Shown here piece after piece: positions 48,033-57,991 of a DNA stretch of 64,000 bases. The stretch comes from Pseudoalteromonas flavipulchra NCIMB 2033 = ATCC BAA-314. GTDB taxonomy: Bacteria; Pseudomonadota; Gammaproteobacteria; Enterobacterales; Alteromonadaceae. The first letter of the stretch is position 1, and each line of letters begins with the position of its first letter. Position numbers and translations under genes: made by a program. The stretch lies in NCBI GenBank assembly GCA_000814665.1, contig JWIH01000011.1:124001-188000 (forward strand), read 5' to 3'. A model generated the notes under the pieces. The model saw only the letters and a program-made list of their open reading frames with translations, made no database searches and was not told where the DNA came from.

Positions 48033-49559
48033 TTAACTAAGTTTGCTATCTAACTCTTCAATTCGAGCTTTCCAAATTGCAGGGCCTTGAGTATGCGCAT
48101 TTTCACCATTGCTATCAACGGCAACCGTCACCGGCATGTCTTCTACTTCAAATTCATAAATAGCTTCCATACCTAAGTCTTCAAACGCCACAACACGCGA
48201 TTTCTTTATTGCCTTTGCCACTAAGTACGCAGCGCCACCAACAGCCATAAGGTACACGGCTTTATTTTGTTTGATTGACTCAACAGTTGCTGGACCGCGT
48301 TCGGCTTTACCGATCATACCGATAAGACCGGTTTTCTCTAACATCAGATCAGTAAACTTATCCATACGTGTAGATGTGGTAGGACCTGCAGGACCCACGA
48401 CTTCATCGCCAACAGCATCCACTGGACCCACGTAATAGATAAACTTATTAGTGAAATCGACACCTTCTGGCAAGCCTTGACCAGAATTCATCATTTCTTG
48501 CAGACGTTTATGCGCCGCATCTCGACCAGTTAATATTTTGCCTGAAAGCAGGACAGTTTCACCCATTTTCCATTCTTGGATATCTGCTTTAGTCAAAGTA
48601 TCTAGATTGACACGACGCGTATCTTCACCCACTTCCCAAGTCACTTCTGGCCAATCTTCGAGCTTTGGTGCTTTTAGATCTGCAGGACCTGAACCATCTA
48701 GTGTGAAATGTACGTGGCGTGTAGCTGCACAGTTAGGGATCATAACCACTGGCTTAGACGCTGCGTGTGTTGGTGCCGTTTTGATTTTTACATCAACAAC
48801 GGTTGTTAAACCACCAAGGCCTTGTGCCCCAATACCTAGCTTATTTGCACGTTCAAAAATTTCTAGACGCAGTTTTTCTTCTGCGGTTTCGGCACCGCGT
48901 TCCATCAGCTCATGGATATCAACTGGATCCATTAAAGACTCTTTTGCCAATACAGCCGCTTTTTCTGCTGTACCACCAATACCTATCCCTAGCATGCCTG
49001 GAGGACACCAACCAGCGCCCATTGTCGGTAATGTTTTTTCTACCCATTCTGCAACATCATCTGATGGGTTTAGCATCACCATTTTAGTCTTGTTTTCAGA
49101 GCCGCCCCCCTTCGCTGCAATCATCACTTCAACTTCAGCACCTGGTACTAAATCAATGTGTACTACCGAAGGCGTATTGTCTTTGGTATTTTTACGGCTA
49201 CCAGCAGGATCGGCAACGATTGATGCACGTAGCGGATTATCTGGGTTCATATAGGCACGACGAGTTCCTTCATCTACCATTTGTTGTACCGTCAAGTCAG
49301 TTTTATCCCACTTAACGTCCATACCGACTTTAACAAAGCAGGTTACTATCCCAGTGTCTTGACACAGTGGACGCTTACCTTCTGCTGACATACGTGAGTT
49401 AATTAAGATTTGTGCAATTGCATCTTTCGCGGCCTTACTTTCTTCTTTTTCGTAGGCTTTTTCTAATGCTTGGACAAAATCAAGTGGGTGGTAAAATGAG
49501 ATATATTGAAGCGCATCTTCAATGCTATCAATAAAGTCTTGCTGACGGATTGTACTCAT
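48033..49559 (-). CDS. fumA: Fumarate hydratase, class I
   Basis: This 508-residue enzyme of the 4Fe-4S class I fumarase family interconverts fumarate and malate. Candidate cluster cysteines are in LCQDTGIVTCF, GWCPPGMLGIGIGG and IPNCAATRH. The C-terminal beta domain contains the GPAGPTTSTRMDKF segment and GKAERGPATV. Being an iron-sulphur enzyme it is sensitive to superoxide. It is monocistronic, divergent from pabB. Confidence 0.95.
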   Translation of the reverse strand: MSTIRQQDFIDSIEDALQYISFYHPLDFVQALEKAYEKEESKAAKDAIAQILINSRMSAEGKRPLCQDTGIVTCFVKVGMDVKWDKTDLTVQQMVDEGTRRAYMNPDNPLRASIVADPAGSRKNTKDNTPSVVHIDLVPGAEVEVMIAAKGGGSENKTKMVMLNPSDDVAEWVEKTLPTMGAGWCPPGMLGIGIGGTAEKAAVLAKESLMDPVDIHELMERGAETAEEKLRLEIFERANKLGIGAQGLGGLTTVVDVKIKTAPTHAASKPVVMIPNCAATRHVHFTLDGSGPADLKAPKLEDWPEVTWEVGEDTRRVNLDTLTKADIQEWKMGETVLLSGKILTGRDAAHKRLQEMMNSGQGLPEGVDFTNKFIYYVGPVDAVGDEVVGPAGPTTSTRMDKFTDLMLEKTGLIGMIGKAERGPATVESIKQNKAVYLMAVGGAAYLVAKAIKKSRVVAFEDLGMEAIYEFEVEDMPVTVAVDSNGENAHTQGPAIWKARIEELDSKLS

Positions 49560-49723
49560 GACGGTTCCTCAATTTTCGACGGTATTTTTTGGTATTGAAA
49601 CTTTCGCTGGCAATTGTTGTTATTCAGCGTCAGAAAGTCAATTTCAATACCTTAAACTATGGAATAGCAGGTAACTATGATAACCTCCCCGCCCGTTTGG
49701 GGCTAGCTTTGCAGGTCAAGTAA

Positions 49724-51073
49724 ATGATAAACGAGCGAATAAACTGTACGAAATTAGACATTAGGCATAATGCACTAGAATTATTTGAACACTTTGCAAA
49801 CGGATCTCAGGCTATCCTGTTAGATTCAAGCGATTCCGATCACATCAATAGCCGCTACGATATCATTGCGATTGCACCAATTAATTTACTTGAAGCTAAA
49901 GACGGAAATGTATTTTTAGACGGCGAACTGCAGAGTAATTCTATTTTCACTGTGATGAAAGATAAGCTTGCCCAGTATAGTAATTGCAGTGCTCCCCATG
50001 ATTTACCTTTTAATGGCGGTTGGCTTGGTTATTTTGGCTATGATCTCGGCCGTTATATTGAACACATTCCACATTGTGCAGAACATGATATTCGGCTCCC
50101 CGATGCTTGTGTTGGCTTGTATCCAGACGCGTTAATTTATGACAAAGTACTCAAAGCTTGGTTTTATGTGTCACAACCTAATACACAAAGGCTAGAGATG
50201 TATTTGCAGCGGCTCGAGGACACCTCAGATTTTGAACCATTTAGACTGACGTCACAGTGGCAATCAAACATGACTAGAGCACAATACGAGCAAAATTTTG
50301 AGCGCATTCAATCTTATTTGCTAAGTGGCGACTGTTATCAAATAAACCTAGCACAACGATTCAGTGCGAGCTTTTCCGGCGCGCCGTGGCTCGCGTATAA
50401 AAAACTTAGAAACCACAACCAAGCACCTTTCTCAGCATTTTTTAACTTGGGCGATAGTGCCATTGTTTCCGTGTCACCAGAGCGCTTCATCCAAGTTAAA
50501 GACAATATTGTAGAAACTAAGCCGATTAAGGGCACCTTGCCAAGGTTACCAAATACTGACGCCGATAAAGCGCAAGCTGAAAAACTGAGAAACAGCAGCA
50601 AAGACCGAGCCGAGAATGTCATGATAGTTGACCTACTACGTAACGACTTGGGTAAAGTGGCCAAGCCGGGTTCTGTTGCGGTTCCATCACTCTTTGCAAT
50701 CGAAAGTTTTCCTGCGGTTCACCATCTAGTCAGCACGGTAACGTCTAAACTGGCAGAAGAAAAATGTGCTGTTGATCAACTCGAAGCCGCCTTCCCCGGT
50801 GGCTCCATAACAGGTGCCCCTAAGATCCGTGCCATGGAAATCATCGAAGAGCTGGAGCCGCACAGACGCAGCGTTTATTGCGGCTCAATCGGCTACCTTA
50901 GCGCCTGTGGTAATATGGATACCTCTATCACTATCAGAACCCTAGTTTGTCATCAAAATAAGATACATTGCTGGGCAGGTGGTGGTATAGTCAAAGACTC
51001 TCAAGCACAGTTGGAATTTGAAGAGACTTACCACAAAGTGAATAAAATCCTCCCGGTATTAAATGAAGATTGA
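49724..51073 (+). CDS. pabB: Aminodeoxychorismate synthase component I
   Basis: This 449-residue chorismate-utilising enzyme makes 4-amino-4-deoxychorismate for folate synthesis. The lysine-containing PIKGT motif (ETKPIKGTLPR) marks the PabB branch, as opposed to anthranilate synthase with PIAGT. The C-terminal GGSITGAPKIRAMEIIEELEP and GSIGYLSACGNMD blocks are diagnostic. Its last 11 bases overlap nudL, so the two are coupled. Confidence 0.94.
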   Translation: MINERINCTKLDIRHNALELFEHFANGSQAILLDSSDSDHINSRYDIIAIAPINLLEAKDGNVFLDGELQSNSIFTVMKDKLAQYSNCSAPHDLPFNGGWLGYFGYDLGRYIEHIPHCAEHDIRLPDACVGLYPDALIYDKVLKAWFYVSQPNTQRLEMYLQRLEDTSDFEPFRLTSQWQSNMTRAQYEQNFERIQSYLLSGDCYQINLAQRFSASFSGAPWLAYKKLRNHNQAPFSAFFNLGDSAIVSVSPERFIQVKDNIVETKPIKGTLPRLPNTDADKAQAEKLRNSSKDRAENVMIVDLLRNDLGKVAKPGSVAVPSLFAIESFPAVHHLVSTVTSKLAEEKCAVDQLEAAFPGGSITGAPKIRAMEIIEELEPHRRSVYCGSIGYLSACGNMDTSITIRTLVCHQNKIHCWAGGGIVKDSQAQLEFEETYHKVNKILPVLNED

Positions 51074-51623
51074 TCAGGTTATATCGCAATTTATGTTGGC
51101 GCCCATAATGGCGCAAACACCAACCACACTGCATACTCTAAAGCAAAGTGCGGTGCTTATTCCTATTGTTGATGTAAACGCTCGAGCCCACCTGTTGTTT
51201 TGCAAACGCAGCAGCGAATTGCCGAGCCACCCGAGTCAAATTTGCTTTCCGGGCGGCAAAGTCGAACAACAAGATAGCAATATCATCAACACAGCACTGC
51301 GCGAAACCGAAGAAGAGATAGGTCTGACAATCTCTGAGTCTCAAGTATTGGGCATATTGCCGTTTATGCAAACGCTCACCGGCTACCAAATCACCCCCGT
51401 TGTTGCTTCTGTACAACAAGATGCGACTTGGGTGAATCAAAGCGACGAAGTGCAACATACTTTTACGGTGCCATTAAACCAATTAAGCATGGCCAAGAAT
51501 TGGCGAACCTTCCATTTTACCAATAAAGGCAAACCCGTTTCACTCGACGGGTTTATGACACCGCACGGTTTACTGTGGGGCGCAACGGCAAAAATCGTCA
51601 AACAGTTCACCGCCCTATTTTAG
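51063..51623 (+). CDS. nudL: CoA pyrophosphatase NudL (Nudix hydrolase)
   Basis: This 186-residue protein has the Nudix box (GGKVEQQDSN...RETEEEIGL, with RETEEE) and the NudL-specific LPSHPSQICFPGGK block just before it. It probably hydrolyses CoA and its thioesters to 4'-phosphopantetheine derivatives. The start overlaps pabB by 11 bases, the same order as in E. coli. No clear terminator follows. Confidence 0.9.
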   Translation: MKIDQVISQFMLAPIMAQTPTTLHTLKQSAVLIPIVDVNARAHLLFCKRSSELPSHPSQICFPGGKVEQQDSNIINTALRETEEEIGLTISESQVLGILPFMQTLTGYQITPVVASVQQDATWVNQSDEVQHTFTVPLNQLSMAKNWRTFHFTNKGKPVSLDGFMTPHGLLWGATAKIVKQFTALF

Positions 51624-51791
51624 CCCTTAACTGGTAAGACCTTTTTTAAAATCCCCTTCCACCTTGCAGATTAGAGACCTTTCTATCATGCTTACTGCAA
51701 AACTGGCATATACTTTTGCCGATTATGGGTTACTTCCCAAAGTAGACACGTTATGATGGCGTCCGTTTTAAAGGCAATGTGAGTAAAATTT

Positions 51792-53168
51792 ATGATCAGT
51801 GCATTCGATATGTTTAGTATCGGTATTGGCCCTTCTTCCTCTCATACGGTGGGACCAATGCGTGCTTCTAGGTTATTCGTACAAGACCTTCAGGCACAAG
51901 GCATCGTTGATGATATCACTTCGGTGAAAGTGGAACTGTTCGGTTCTTTAGGCCAAACCGGTATTGGCCACGGCTCTGGCAAGGCTGTTATTTTAGGACT
52001 TGCGGGTTACGACCCTGAGACCATTGATGCAGATCTAGTACCAGAGATCTTAGAAACCATAGAAAATGAACAGGTTATCTATCTCGACAAGCAACATAAA
52101 GTAAAATTTCCTAAGCAAGGTGCGATTGTTTTTCACCGTCGCAAAACGCTGCCTAAGCACTCCAATGCAATGGAAATTAAAGCATATAAAGGCGAAGAGC
52201 TTGCTCATAGCCAAATTTACTACTCGATTGGTGGTGGCTTTATCGTTACCGATCAGAATTTTGAAGCTGAAAAGCAAGCAGCGCTAGATATCAGAACAGA
52301 AAACCCAGCACCTTACCCATTCAATTCAGCCGCCGAGCTACTGGAAATGTGTAAAGAGTCTGGGCTCAGTGTGTCTTCGTTAATGATGGCCAACGAGAAA
52401 ACGCTACGTAAAGAATCTGAAATCAAAGAAACGCTATTCCACATTTGGCAGGTAATGAAAGCGTGTATTGAACGTGGTATGAAAACCGAAGGTATTTTAC
52501 CGGGCGGTTTAAAGGTTCGTCGTCGCGCACCTAGCCTGTATTTAAAACTCAGTGTAGAAACACACCAAGATCCACTGCGCGCAATGGATTGGGTGGATTT
52601 GTTTGCCCTTGCAGTCAACGAAGAAAATGCAGCGGGCGGCCGCGTAGTGACCGCACCAACCAATGGTGCAGCCGGTATTCTTCCAGCGGTGTTAATGTAC
52701 TATCACACTTTTATCAAAGAAGTGGATATAGAGATTGCCACACGTTACCTACTTACCGCAGCGGCGATTGGGATCTTATATAAAAAGAATGCCTCAATTT
52801 CTGGCGCCGAAGTTGGATGCCAAGGTGAAGTAGGTGTTGCGTGCTCAATGGCTGCTGGCGCTTTAACTGAAATAATGGGTGGTAACGTTATACACGTTGA
52901 AAACGCAGCCGAGATTGGTATGGAGCATAATCTGGGTCTAACCTGCGACCCTGTCGGTGGGCTTGTGCAAGTTCCGTGTATTGAGCGTAATGCAATGGGT
53001 TCTATTAAAGCCATTAACGCATCTCGCCTTGCTTTGCGCGGTACGGGCGATCAAAAAGTATCACTAGATAAAGTGATTAAAACGATGCTTGATACCGGTA
53101 ACGATATGAAAACCAAGTATAAAGAAACCGCGCGCGGTGGATTGGCAGTAAATATTATTGAGTGCTAA
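51792..53168 (+). CDS. sdaA: L-serine ammonia-lyase
   Basis: This 458-residue fused serine dehydratase converts L-serine to pyruvate and ammonia. The N-terminal regulatory region ([32 protein letters not shown]) and the C-terminal 4Fe-4S part ([30 protein letters not shown]) are intact. A terminator follows, and an 18-bp palindrome overlaps the last bases of the stop codon. Confidence 0.95.
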   Translation: MISAFDMFSIGIGPSSSHTVGPMRASRLFVQDLQAQGIVDDITSVKVELFGSLGQTGIGHGSGKAVILGLAGYDPETIDADLVPEILETIENEQVIYLDKQHKVKFPKQGAIVFHRRKTLPKHSNAMEIKAYKGEELAHSQIYYSIGGGFIVTDQNFEAEKQAALDIRTENPAPYPFNSAAELLEMCKESGLSVSSLMMANEKTLRKESEIKETLFHIWQVMKACIERGMKTEGILPGGLKVRRRAPSLYLKLSVETHQDPLRAMDWVDLFALAVNEENAAGGRVVTAPTNGAAGILPAVLMYYHTFIKEVDIEIATRYLLTAAAIGILYKKNASISGAEVGCQGEVGVACSMAAGALTEIMGGNVIHVENAAEIGMEHNLGLTCDPVGGLVQVPCIERNAMGSIKAINASRLALRGTGDQKVSLDKVIKTMLDTGNDMKTKYKETARGGLAVNIIEC

Positions 53169-53184
53169 CTGACAATTGTCAGTT
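53167..53184. repeat. 18-bp perfect palindrome AACTGACAATTGTCAGTT
   Basis: The palindrome starts inside the TAA stop codon of sdaA. It could be a protein-binding site or part of the 3' mRNA structure. Confidence 0.5.
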
Positions 53185-53201
53185 CACTTTATAGATGACT
53201 T

Positions 53202-53240
53202 AATGGCATCATGATGGCAAATCATGGTGCCATTTTTTAT
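53202..53240 (+). terminator. Terminator of sdaA
   Basis: AATGGCATCATGAT and ATCATGGTGCCATT form a 14-position stem with one G-T pair around GGCAA, followed by a T-run. Confidence 0.88.
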
Positions 53241-53598
53241 GGTGTATACAGATTAAATTACTGATTTTAGTTTACTCTTTATAAGCATGAATATTTAACT
53301 TTAGACTAGAGTAAGCGGTAAAATAGCGCATAGTGGTTAAAACCTTTATATAGCTACTGCCGTTTACAACAATAGAGTTTTTACGGTGACAGCACTTAAT
53401 CACCTTGCTAACGCAAAAGTATCTATTGTCATTTAGTAAAGGCAATATGTAGTAACCATGGAATAATTTCCACAAGACCCATGATAAATAAGCATTATCA
53501 GAAATTCAGGCTATTTACATCCATACGGTAATAGATGGATAAAATACGACTAAGGTAAATATCAACATCAATTATCAACAAAAAGGAGTAAATTGATT
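53241..53598. other. Intergenic region, nothing recognised
   Basis: This is an AT-rich gap between sdaA and the small membrane protein gene. I see no gene, strong hairpin or repeat. Confidence 0.45.
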
Positions 53599-53829
53599 AT
53601 GTCCGGCACTACGATGGTTTTTTTAATTGTACTTATTAGCGTTGGTGGAGGCATACTTAGCGAAATGTATAAACGCCGTTTAGAATACAAAAAGTTAGAT
53701 TCGCAAAGCCAAAAAGAACGAGACCAATTGCACGCAGAGCTTAATGCTTTGAAATCAAGAGTTGCCATTCTTGAGCAGATTGTTACTGACGAAGGTTATC
53801 AAGTTAAAAAGGATATTAACAGTTTATAA
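53599..53829 (+). CDS. 76-residue PspB-like membrane protein
   Basis: The protein has one N-terminal hydrophobic helix (TTMVFLIVLISVGGGILSEM), then a charged coiled coil (QSQKERDQLHAELNALKSRVAILEQIVTDEGYQV). This layout resembles PspB, the phage-shock membrane protein, but no other psp gene is near, so the assignment is loose. An AAAAGGAG precedes the start. TTG 53593 (4-base spacing) is also possible; I chose ATG 53599 (10-base spacing). Confidence 0.7.
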   Translation: MSGTTMVFLIVLISVGGGILSEMYKRRLEYKKLDSQSQKERDQLHAELNALKSRVAILEQIVTDEGYQVKKDINSL

Positions 53830-54059
53830 TAGCCACCCACCAAAGATTACAAACAGGTTAAATCACCCTCTAACCTGTTTGTTTTTTCAACAGCCTCCAC
53901 CCCTGTTTACATTTGTTTTCAAACAACCTAACTACATGAAAATATAAATAAAAAATATTTTTTGCTTACAAAATAGTTACAATAAAATAAATTATAAAAT
54001 TGCTAACATAAATTTACTTGAGTACATTTGTTGCCGTAAAGATCACGAAGGTAAATAAC

Positions 54060-56402
54060 ATGAATAACAATAAATTCAAATATACTGCTTTATCTGCAGC
54101 GATAGTATTAGCGCTATCTGCTTGTGGTGGTAGTGATAACAATAAGAACAGCTCAGCTCAAGAAGTAGATCAAGCCCCTCAAGCCGGCGTTACTCAATTA
54201 GAGAATGTTAAGCATTGGCAAACAACTTCAGGTCCAATTCAAGCCTCAGATGCAGATGGTGATAACCTATCAATTACAATATTTGATGGTGAAACTGAGA
54301 TCATCCCAGAAGACAATGTTTATACTCTTTCACATGGTATTTTGACACTAAAAGGTATCAACGCGTTTGACTACCTGTCAGTGACAGGCGAAGCGGCAAC
54401 AATTAACTTCACAGTAACAGCAAACAGTAAATCAGCTAGTGGTAGCATTGAGATTCCAGCAGCCATTACAGATCCCCTAGCCAGCCAACAATGGCACTTA
54501 AACAACACCGGTCAGAAAGCATATGCACTGAGTGACGAAATGAAACAAGGTCTCGTCGACTTATATGTAGGCCGTGGAATAATGACAGAAGAGGAAGCCC
54601 AACAATATTGGGATAAAGAATTCGAAGAAGCAGAAACAAACATCTTAGTCGCTGGCGAAGATATGAATGTAAAAAATGCATTCGCTCAAGGTGTTACTGG
54701 TCAAGGCGTTACTGCGGTAGTAGTAGACTCAGGACTTGAAATTCGACACGAAGATTTAGCACCTAATGTGCTTCCGAATCGATCATTAAACCTTTTAAAC
54801 GACGCTTTGGATAAAACAGACCCAACAAGCAAGGCAACCAATGGCGACCATGGTACTAGCGTAGCTGGCCTTATCGCCTCAAAAGGTTGGAATGGCTTAG
54901 GCGGCCGAGGTGTTTCACCTGATACAGGCCTCATTGGAATGAACTTATTGGCAAGCGGCGAAAAAACGCCGAAGCAAGAGCTATTAGTTCATGGCTTTCC
55001 TGGTTCAGGTATCACTGTAAGCGAGTCTATTTCTGTGTTTAACCGCAGCTATGGTCTTACTTACCCAGTTCAATTTAGCTATTCAGAACTCGACGAAGCC
55101 ATTGAGTCTTATCCAAACAGAAAGCTTCGCTCAGGTAAAGGAGCGACCAACGTAAAATCAAGCGGTAATAGCTTCGTGAGTGAAGACTTAGAAGGGTCAT
55201 TTTGTGAAGATAATGGTGCAAATGACCTTGGGTTAACTTGTTACAACAGCAACAGTGAAAGTAGTCAAGGCCATCCATACTACTTTTCTATTGGCGCTGT
55301 TAACTCAAATGGTAAACACACAAGCTATTCAAGCGCTGGTTCTAACCTATTAGCTGCAGCCCCAGCTGGTGAATATGGCCGTTGGGCTCCAGCAATGGTT
55401 ACAACCGACCCGATGACATGTTTGAGCGGTAGCTCAGGCTACACCGGCCGCACGATAGCTGGTTGGACTGCCGCTTATGGTGAAGAGTTTGCCGCAAGCC
55501 AGTATCCATTCGATTACCCTGGTCATCCTGAAAACCCTAATTGTAATTATCGTTCTTCTATGAACGGAACTTCTTCGGCGGCTCCAAATGCATCTGGTGT
55601 GATATCTTTAATCCTTTCAGCCAACAACGAACTAACTTGGAGGGATGTGAGACACATCATTGCATCGACTAGTACCAAGAATGATGCTGAAAATGCATCT
55701 GTAACTGTACCTGTAGGTGATAACGAATTCGTTGCACATGATGGTTGGGTTGAGAATGCGGCTGGTTATAGCCATAATAATCTTTACGGATTTGGACGTG
55801 TCGATGCTGGCGAGGCTGTGAAAATGGCTAAGTCTTACTCGAACAATTTAGGTGAAGAAGTAATTACTGATTGGACCGGCGCAGGCTCAGTAGTAGCAGA
55901 AGAATCACTTGAAATGCCAATTCCTGATAATAGCTTGGTTGGTGCGACATACAAAGTCACAATTGAAGATGATATCAAAGTTGAAGCAGCTCAGTTCAAA
56001 CTAGACGTATTCAACGATGAATTCGGTATGGGAATAGAAAGCGGTGAAGATGTCCTTCAGTCTACTGCGGGCTCCGATTTAGCGATTGAAGTTATCTCTC
56101 CAAGTGGTACTAGAAGTGTTTTACTGTCATCTCGACAAGCGTTGATACGCCCAGCATATGACCTTAGTGGAGCCGGCTTCCAGAACGGCTATATCCTGAA
56201 AAATGGGGTATTTTTATCAAATAGCTTCTATGGCGAATCAGCCAAAGGGGAATGGACAATTCGCGTGCTAGACGTTTCTGACAAATCGTTTGCAACAGCT
56301 AGCACAGGCGATATTGTCTATAATGGTTACGTAAACAACTCTACACCATCAAAATTGATGGGTGCAGCTGTACGTATCTTTGGTCACCAGTCTGCTGAGT
56401 AA
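54060..56402 (+). CDS. Kexin-like S8 serine protease, lipoprotein
   Basis: This 780-residue exported subtilase has a lipoprotein signal (LALSAC, then GGSDNN). The catalytic triad is Asp223 (VVVDSGLEIRHEDL), His264 (NGDHGTSVAG) and Ser505 (MNGTSSAAPNASG); an oxyanion Asn candidate lies in SSGNSF. The C-terminal part (about 620-770) resembles the P/homoB domain of proprotein convertases. ATG 54060 is preferred because the signal peptide begins there. A small exported protein gene follows 14 bp later, as in the Aeromonas sobria ASP/ORF2 pair. Confidence 0.9.
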   Translation: MNNNKFKYTALSAAIVLALSACGGSDNNKNSSAQEVDQAPQAGVTQLENVKHWQTTSGPIQASDADGDNLSITIFDGETEIIPEDNVYTLSHGILTLKGINAFDYLSVTGEAATINFTVTANSKSASGSIEIPAAITDPLASQQWHLNNTGQKAYALSDEMKQGLVDLYVGRGIMTEEEAQQYWDKEFEEAETNILVAGEDMNVKNAFAQGVTGQGVTAVVVDSGLEIRHEDLAPNVLPNRSLNLLNDALDKTDPTSKATNGDHGTSVAGLIASKGWNGLGGRGVSPDTGLIGMNLLASGEKTPKQELLVHGFPGSGITVSESISVFNRSYGLTYPVQFSYSELDEAIESYPNRKLRSGKGATNVKSSGNSFVSEDLEGSFCEDNGANDLGLTCYNSNSESSQGHPYYFSIGAVNSNGKHTSYSSAGSNLLAAAPAGEYGRWAPAMVTTDPMTCLSGSSGYTGRTIAGWTAAYGEEFAASQYPFDYPGHPENPNCNYRSSMNGTSSAAPNASGVISLILSANNELTWRDVRHIIASTSTKNDAENASVTVPVGDNEFVAHDGWVENAAGYSHNNLYGFGRVDAGEAVKMAKSYSNNLGEEVITDWTGAGSVVAEESLEMPIPDNSLVGATYKVTIEDDIKVEAAQFKLDVFNDEFGMGIESGEDVLQSTAGSDLAIEVISPSGTRSVLLSSRQALIRPAYDLSGAGFQNGYILKNGVFLSNSFYGESAKGEWTIRVLDVSDKSFATASTGDIVYNGYVNNSTPSKLMGAAVRIFGHQSAE

Positions 56403-56416
56403 TAGGAGTGTATATT

Positions 56417-56941
56417 ATGAACAAGTTAAAAATCGCAGCACTAATTACGGGTTCACTATTCTTGACTCAAGCAGAAGCTAATGACAACTTGACTCCAAAA
56501 ATGGAGAAGGTCAACAAAGTGGCAAGTTTTGAACAGCCTGACTTTGGCGCTTATAAAATCATGTCTGATCATGCATTAGTTCCTGCAGCAATTGCTGATC
56601 CCAATGCTGTTATTAGCAAAAAAGGTAATAAAGCTTTGGTTAAGTCAACTTCTGTCAGCAAGTTGTTCACTAAAGGTTCTTTAGTAAAAAATATTTTTAA
56701 TGGTGAAATTGCTCCGGTATCTGGCAATATCAACCTTTTATTAAAAGACGGTGCGTCTGCAAGCGATTTAGCAAGTGAATTCGACGTTGCTGTTGAAAAT
56801 ACATATGACGGTGGCAGAATTGCCGTTGTTAGTGTAAATAGCAATCAAGATTTACTTGGTAAACTTGCCGAGCTGAAGCAATCGGGAAAGGTAGTTGAAG
56901 CTAAAATTGAAGTGTTAGGTACTTTATACACATCTAGATAA
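56417..56941 (+). CDS. Small exported protein, possible protease chaperone (ORF2-like)
   Basis: This 174-residue protein has a signal peptide (LKIAALITGSLFLTQAEA). The mature part contains INLLLKDGASASDLASEFDV and IAVVSVNSNQDLLGKLAELKQSGKVVEAKIEV, with the alpha/beta look of an inhibitor_I9-type prodomain (inferred). It lies just downstream of the S8 protease gene (14-bp gap) and may be its external chaperone or inhibitor. ATG 56417 follows AGGAG; the GTG at 56408 is too close to that site. Confidence 0.7.
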   Translation: MNKLKIAALITGSLFLTQAEANDNLTPKMEKVNKVASFEQPDFGAYKIMSDHALVPAAIADPNAVISKKGNKALVKSTSVSKLFTKGSLVKNIFNGEIAPVSGNINLLLKDGASASDLASEFDVAVENTYDGGRIAVVSVNSNQDLLGKLAELKQSGKVVEAKIEVLGTLYTSR

Positions 56942-56967
56942 CTTCACTGTTAAACACAGACTTTCTA

Positions 56968-56996
56968 AAGCCTCATGTCGAATGGGGCTTTTTTTT
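56968..56996 (+). terminator. Terminator of the S8 protease operon
   Basis: AAGCCTCAT-gtcga-ATGGGGCTT (one G-T pair) is followed by T6, 27 bp past the stop. Confidence 0.85.
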
Positions 56997-57237
56997 GCAC
57001 TCCGAAAGCCTAAAACACTGACGACATTACTTACTGCTTGGCCTCAAATTTGGCTAGATAAACGTGACCACCATATTTTGCATATCTCTTGCCTCCTCTT
57101 CTAGTTGGCTCATCCTGAAATCAATTTAATTTATTGAATTACATAAAGATCTAAACGACCCTACTATCCTAAAATTGCAGTTTTTGAACCTGATAACCAA
57201 AACCATACACGCAAACATCATAAAAGCACCCGTTTCA

Positions 57238-57800
57238 AAGCGAGCTCATTGATATCGTGTCACTGCGTCATGAACTCGTGAAGCCGTCCAAACTGATTGA
57301 TTGATAGCGAATATAGGTTGAATTTACACAATACTATGTTGATAAAGGTTCTGACACAAAGCCTATCCACCTGCTCGCGGGTCTCGAATATCTTAAACAA
57401 ACCCACAAACTGCTGACGAAAACACAGTAGCCATATGGTGCGAAAATCCGTCTGGTAATACCTTTGTGGTGTGTAATTCTTTATCCAATAATGGAAAATA
57501 TCACTGATAAGCGACCCTACAGCTGTTTTGTAGATAGGGCTCATCGAGGGTGCTTAGCTGCGTATTATGATGTATATATTGCTGGGCAAAAGCATGGAGT
57601 GACACCGAATATTAAGAGAAAGTGCAAGCGATGCAATACTATAGAGCTACTCATCGGGCACATGAAACAGGATAGATACTTGGGTCTTAACCGCTTAAAA
57701 AGAAAGTAAGATGATGGACTTAACGCAAGTGCTTGCAGGTGTAGACCAAAACTGCCTTCCTAACCCGACTGCGGCTTTTTATACTTGGACTTTATAGCAG
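57238..57800 (+). pseudogene. Decayed IS5-like transposase
   Basis: Fragments of an IS5-type DDE transposase appear in several frames: HELVKPSKLID (57268-57300), then VDKGSDTKPIHLLAGLEYLK and WCENP, and near the end GQKHGVTPNIKRK, IELLIGHMKQDRYLGLNRLK (frame 57464-57709). Stops and frameshifts interrupt it throughout. I found no clear inverted repeats, so boundaries are approximate. The rest of the 57.0-58.0 kb gap shows nothing else apart from a hairpin near 57945. Confidence 0.8.
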
Positions 57801-57927
57801 TTATTAGCGGCACTAAACGGCTTTGAAAAGTTAGACTATCGATAAAGGATAATGCTCAGTCTAGACTGATTTGGTTCGGCCAGTCTGAGCATCAAACGTC
57901 AATATTCAGCATGAAGTTAGCCAACTG

Positions 57928-57961
57928 ACCCACAATATTTAAGCGAGTAAATATTGTGGGT
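57928..57961. terminator. 14-bp hairpin downstream of YjiH gene
   Basis: ACCCACAATATTTA (57928-57941) pairs perfectly with TAAATATTGTGGGT (57948-57961), loop AGCGAG. There is no T-run; it is possibly a Rho-assisted end for the YjiH gene on the minus strand. Confidence 0.55.
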
Positions 57962-57991
57962 TATTAGTGAACTCTGTTATCGAATGTTCTT

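Noticed and set aside
48538..49254. A 238-codon frame opposite fumA
   Set aside because: Shadow of a conserved enzyme gene, with Ser/Pro/Thr-rich composition typical of antisense frames.
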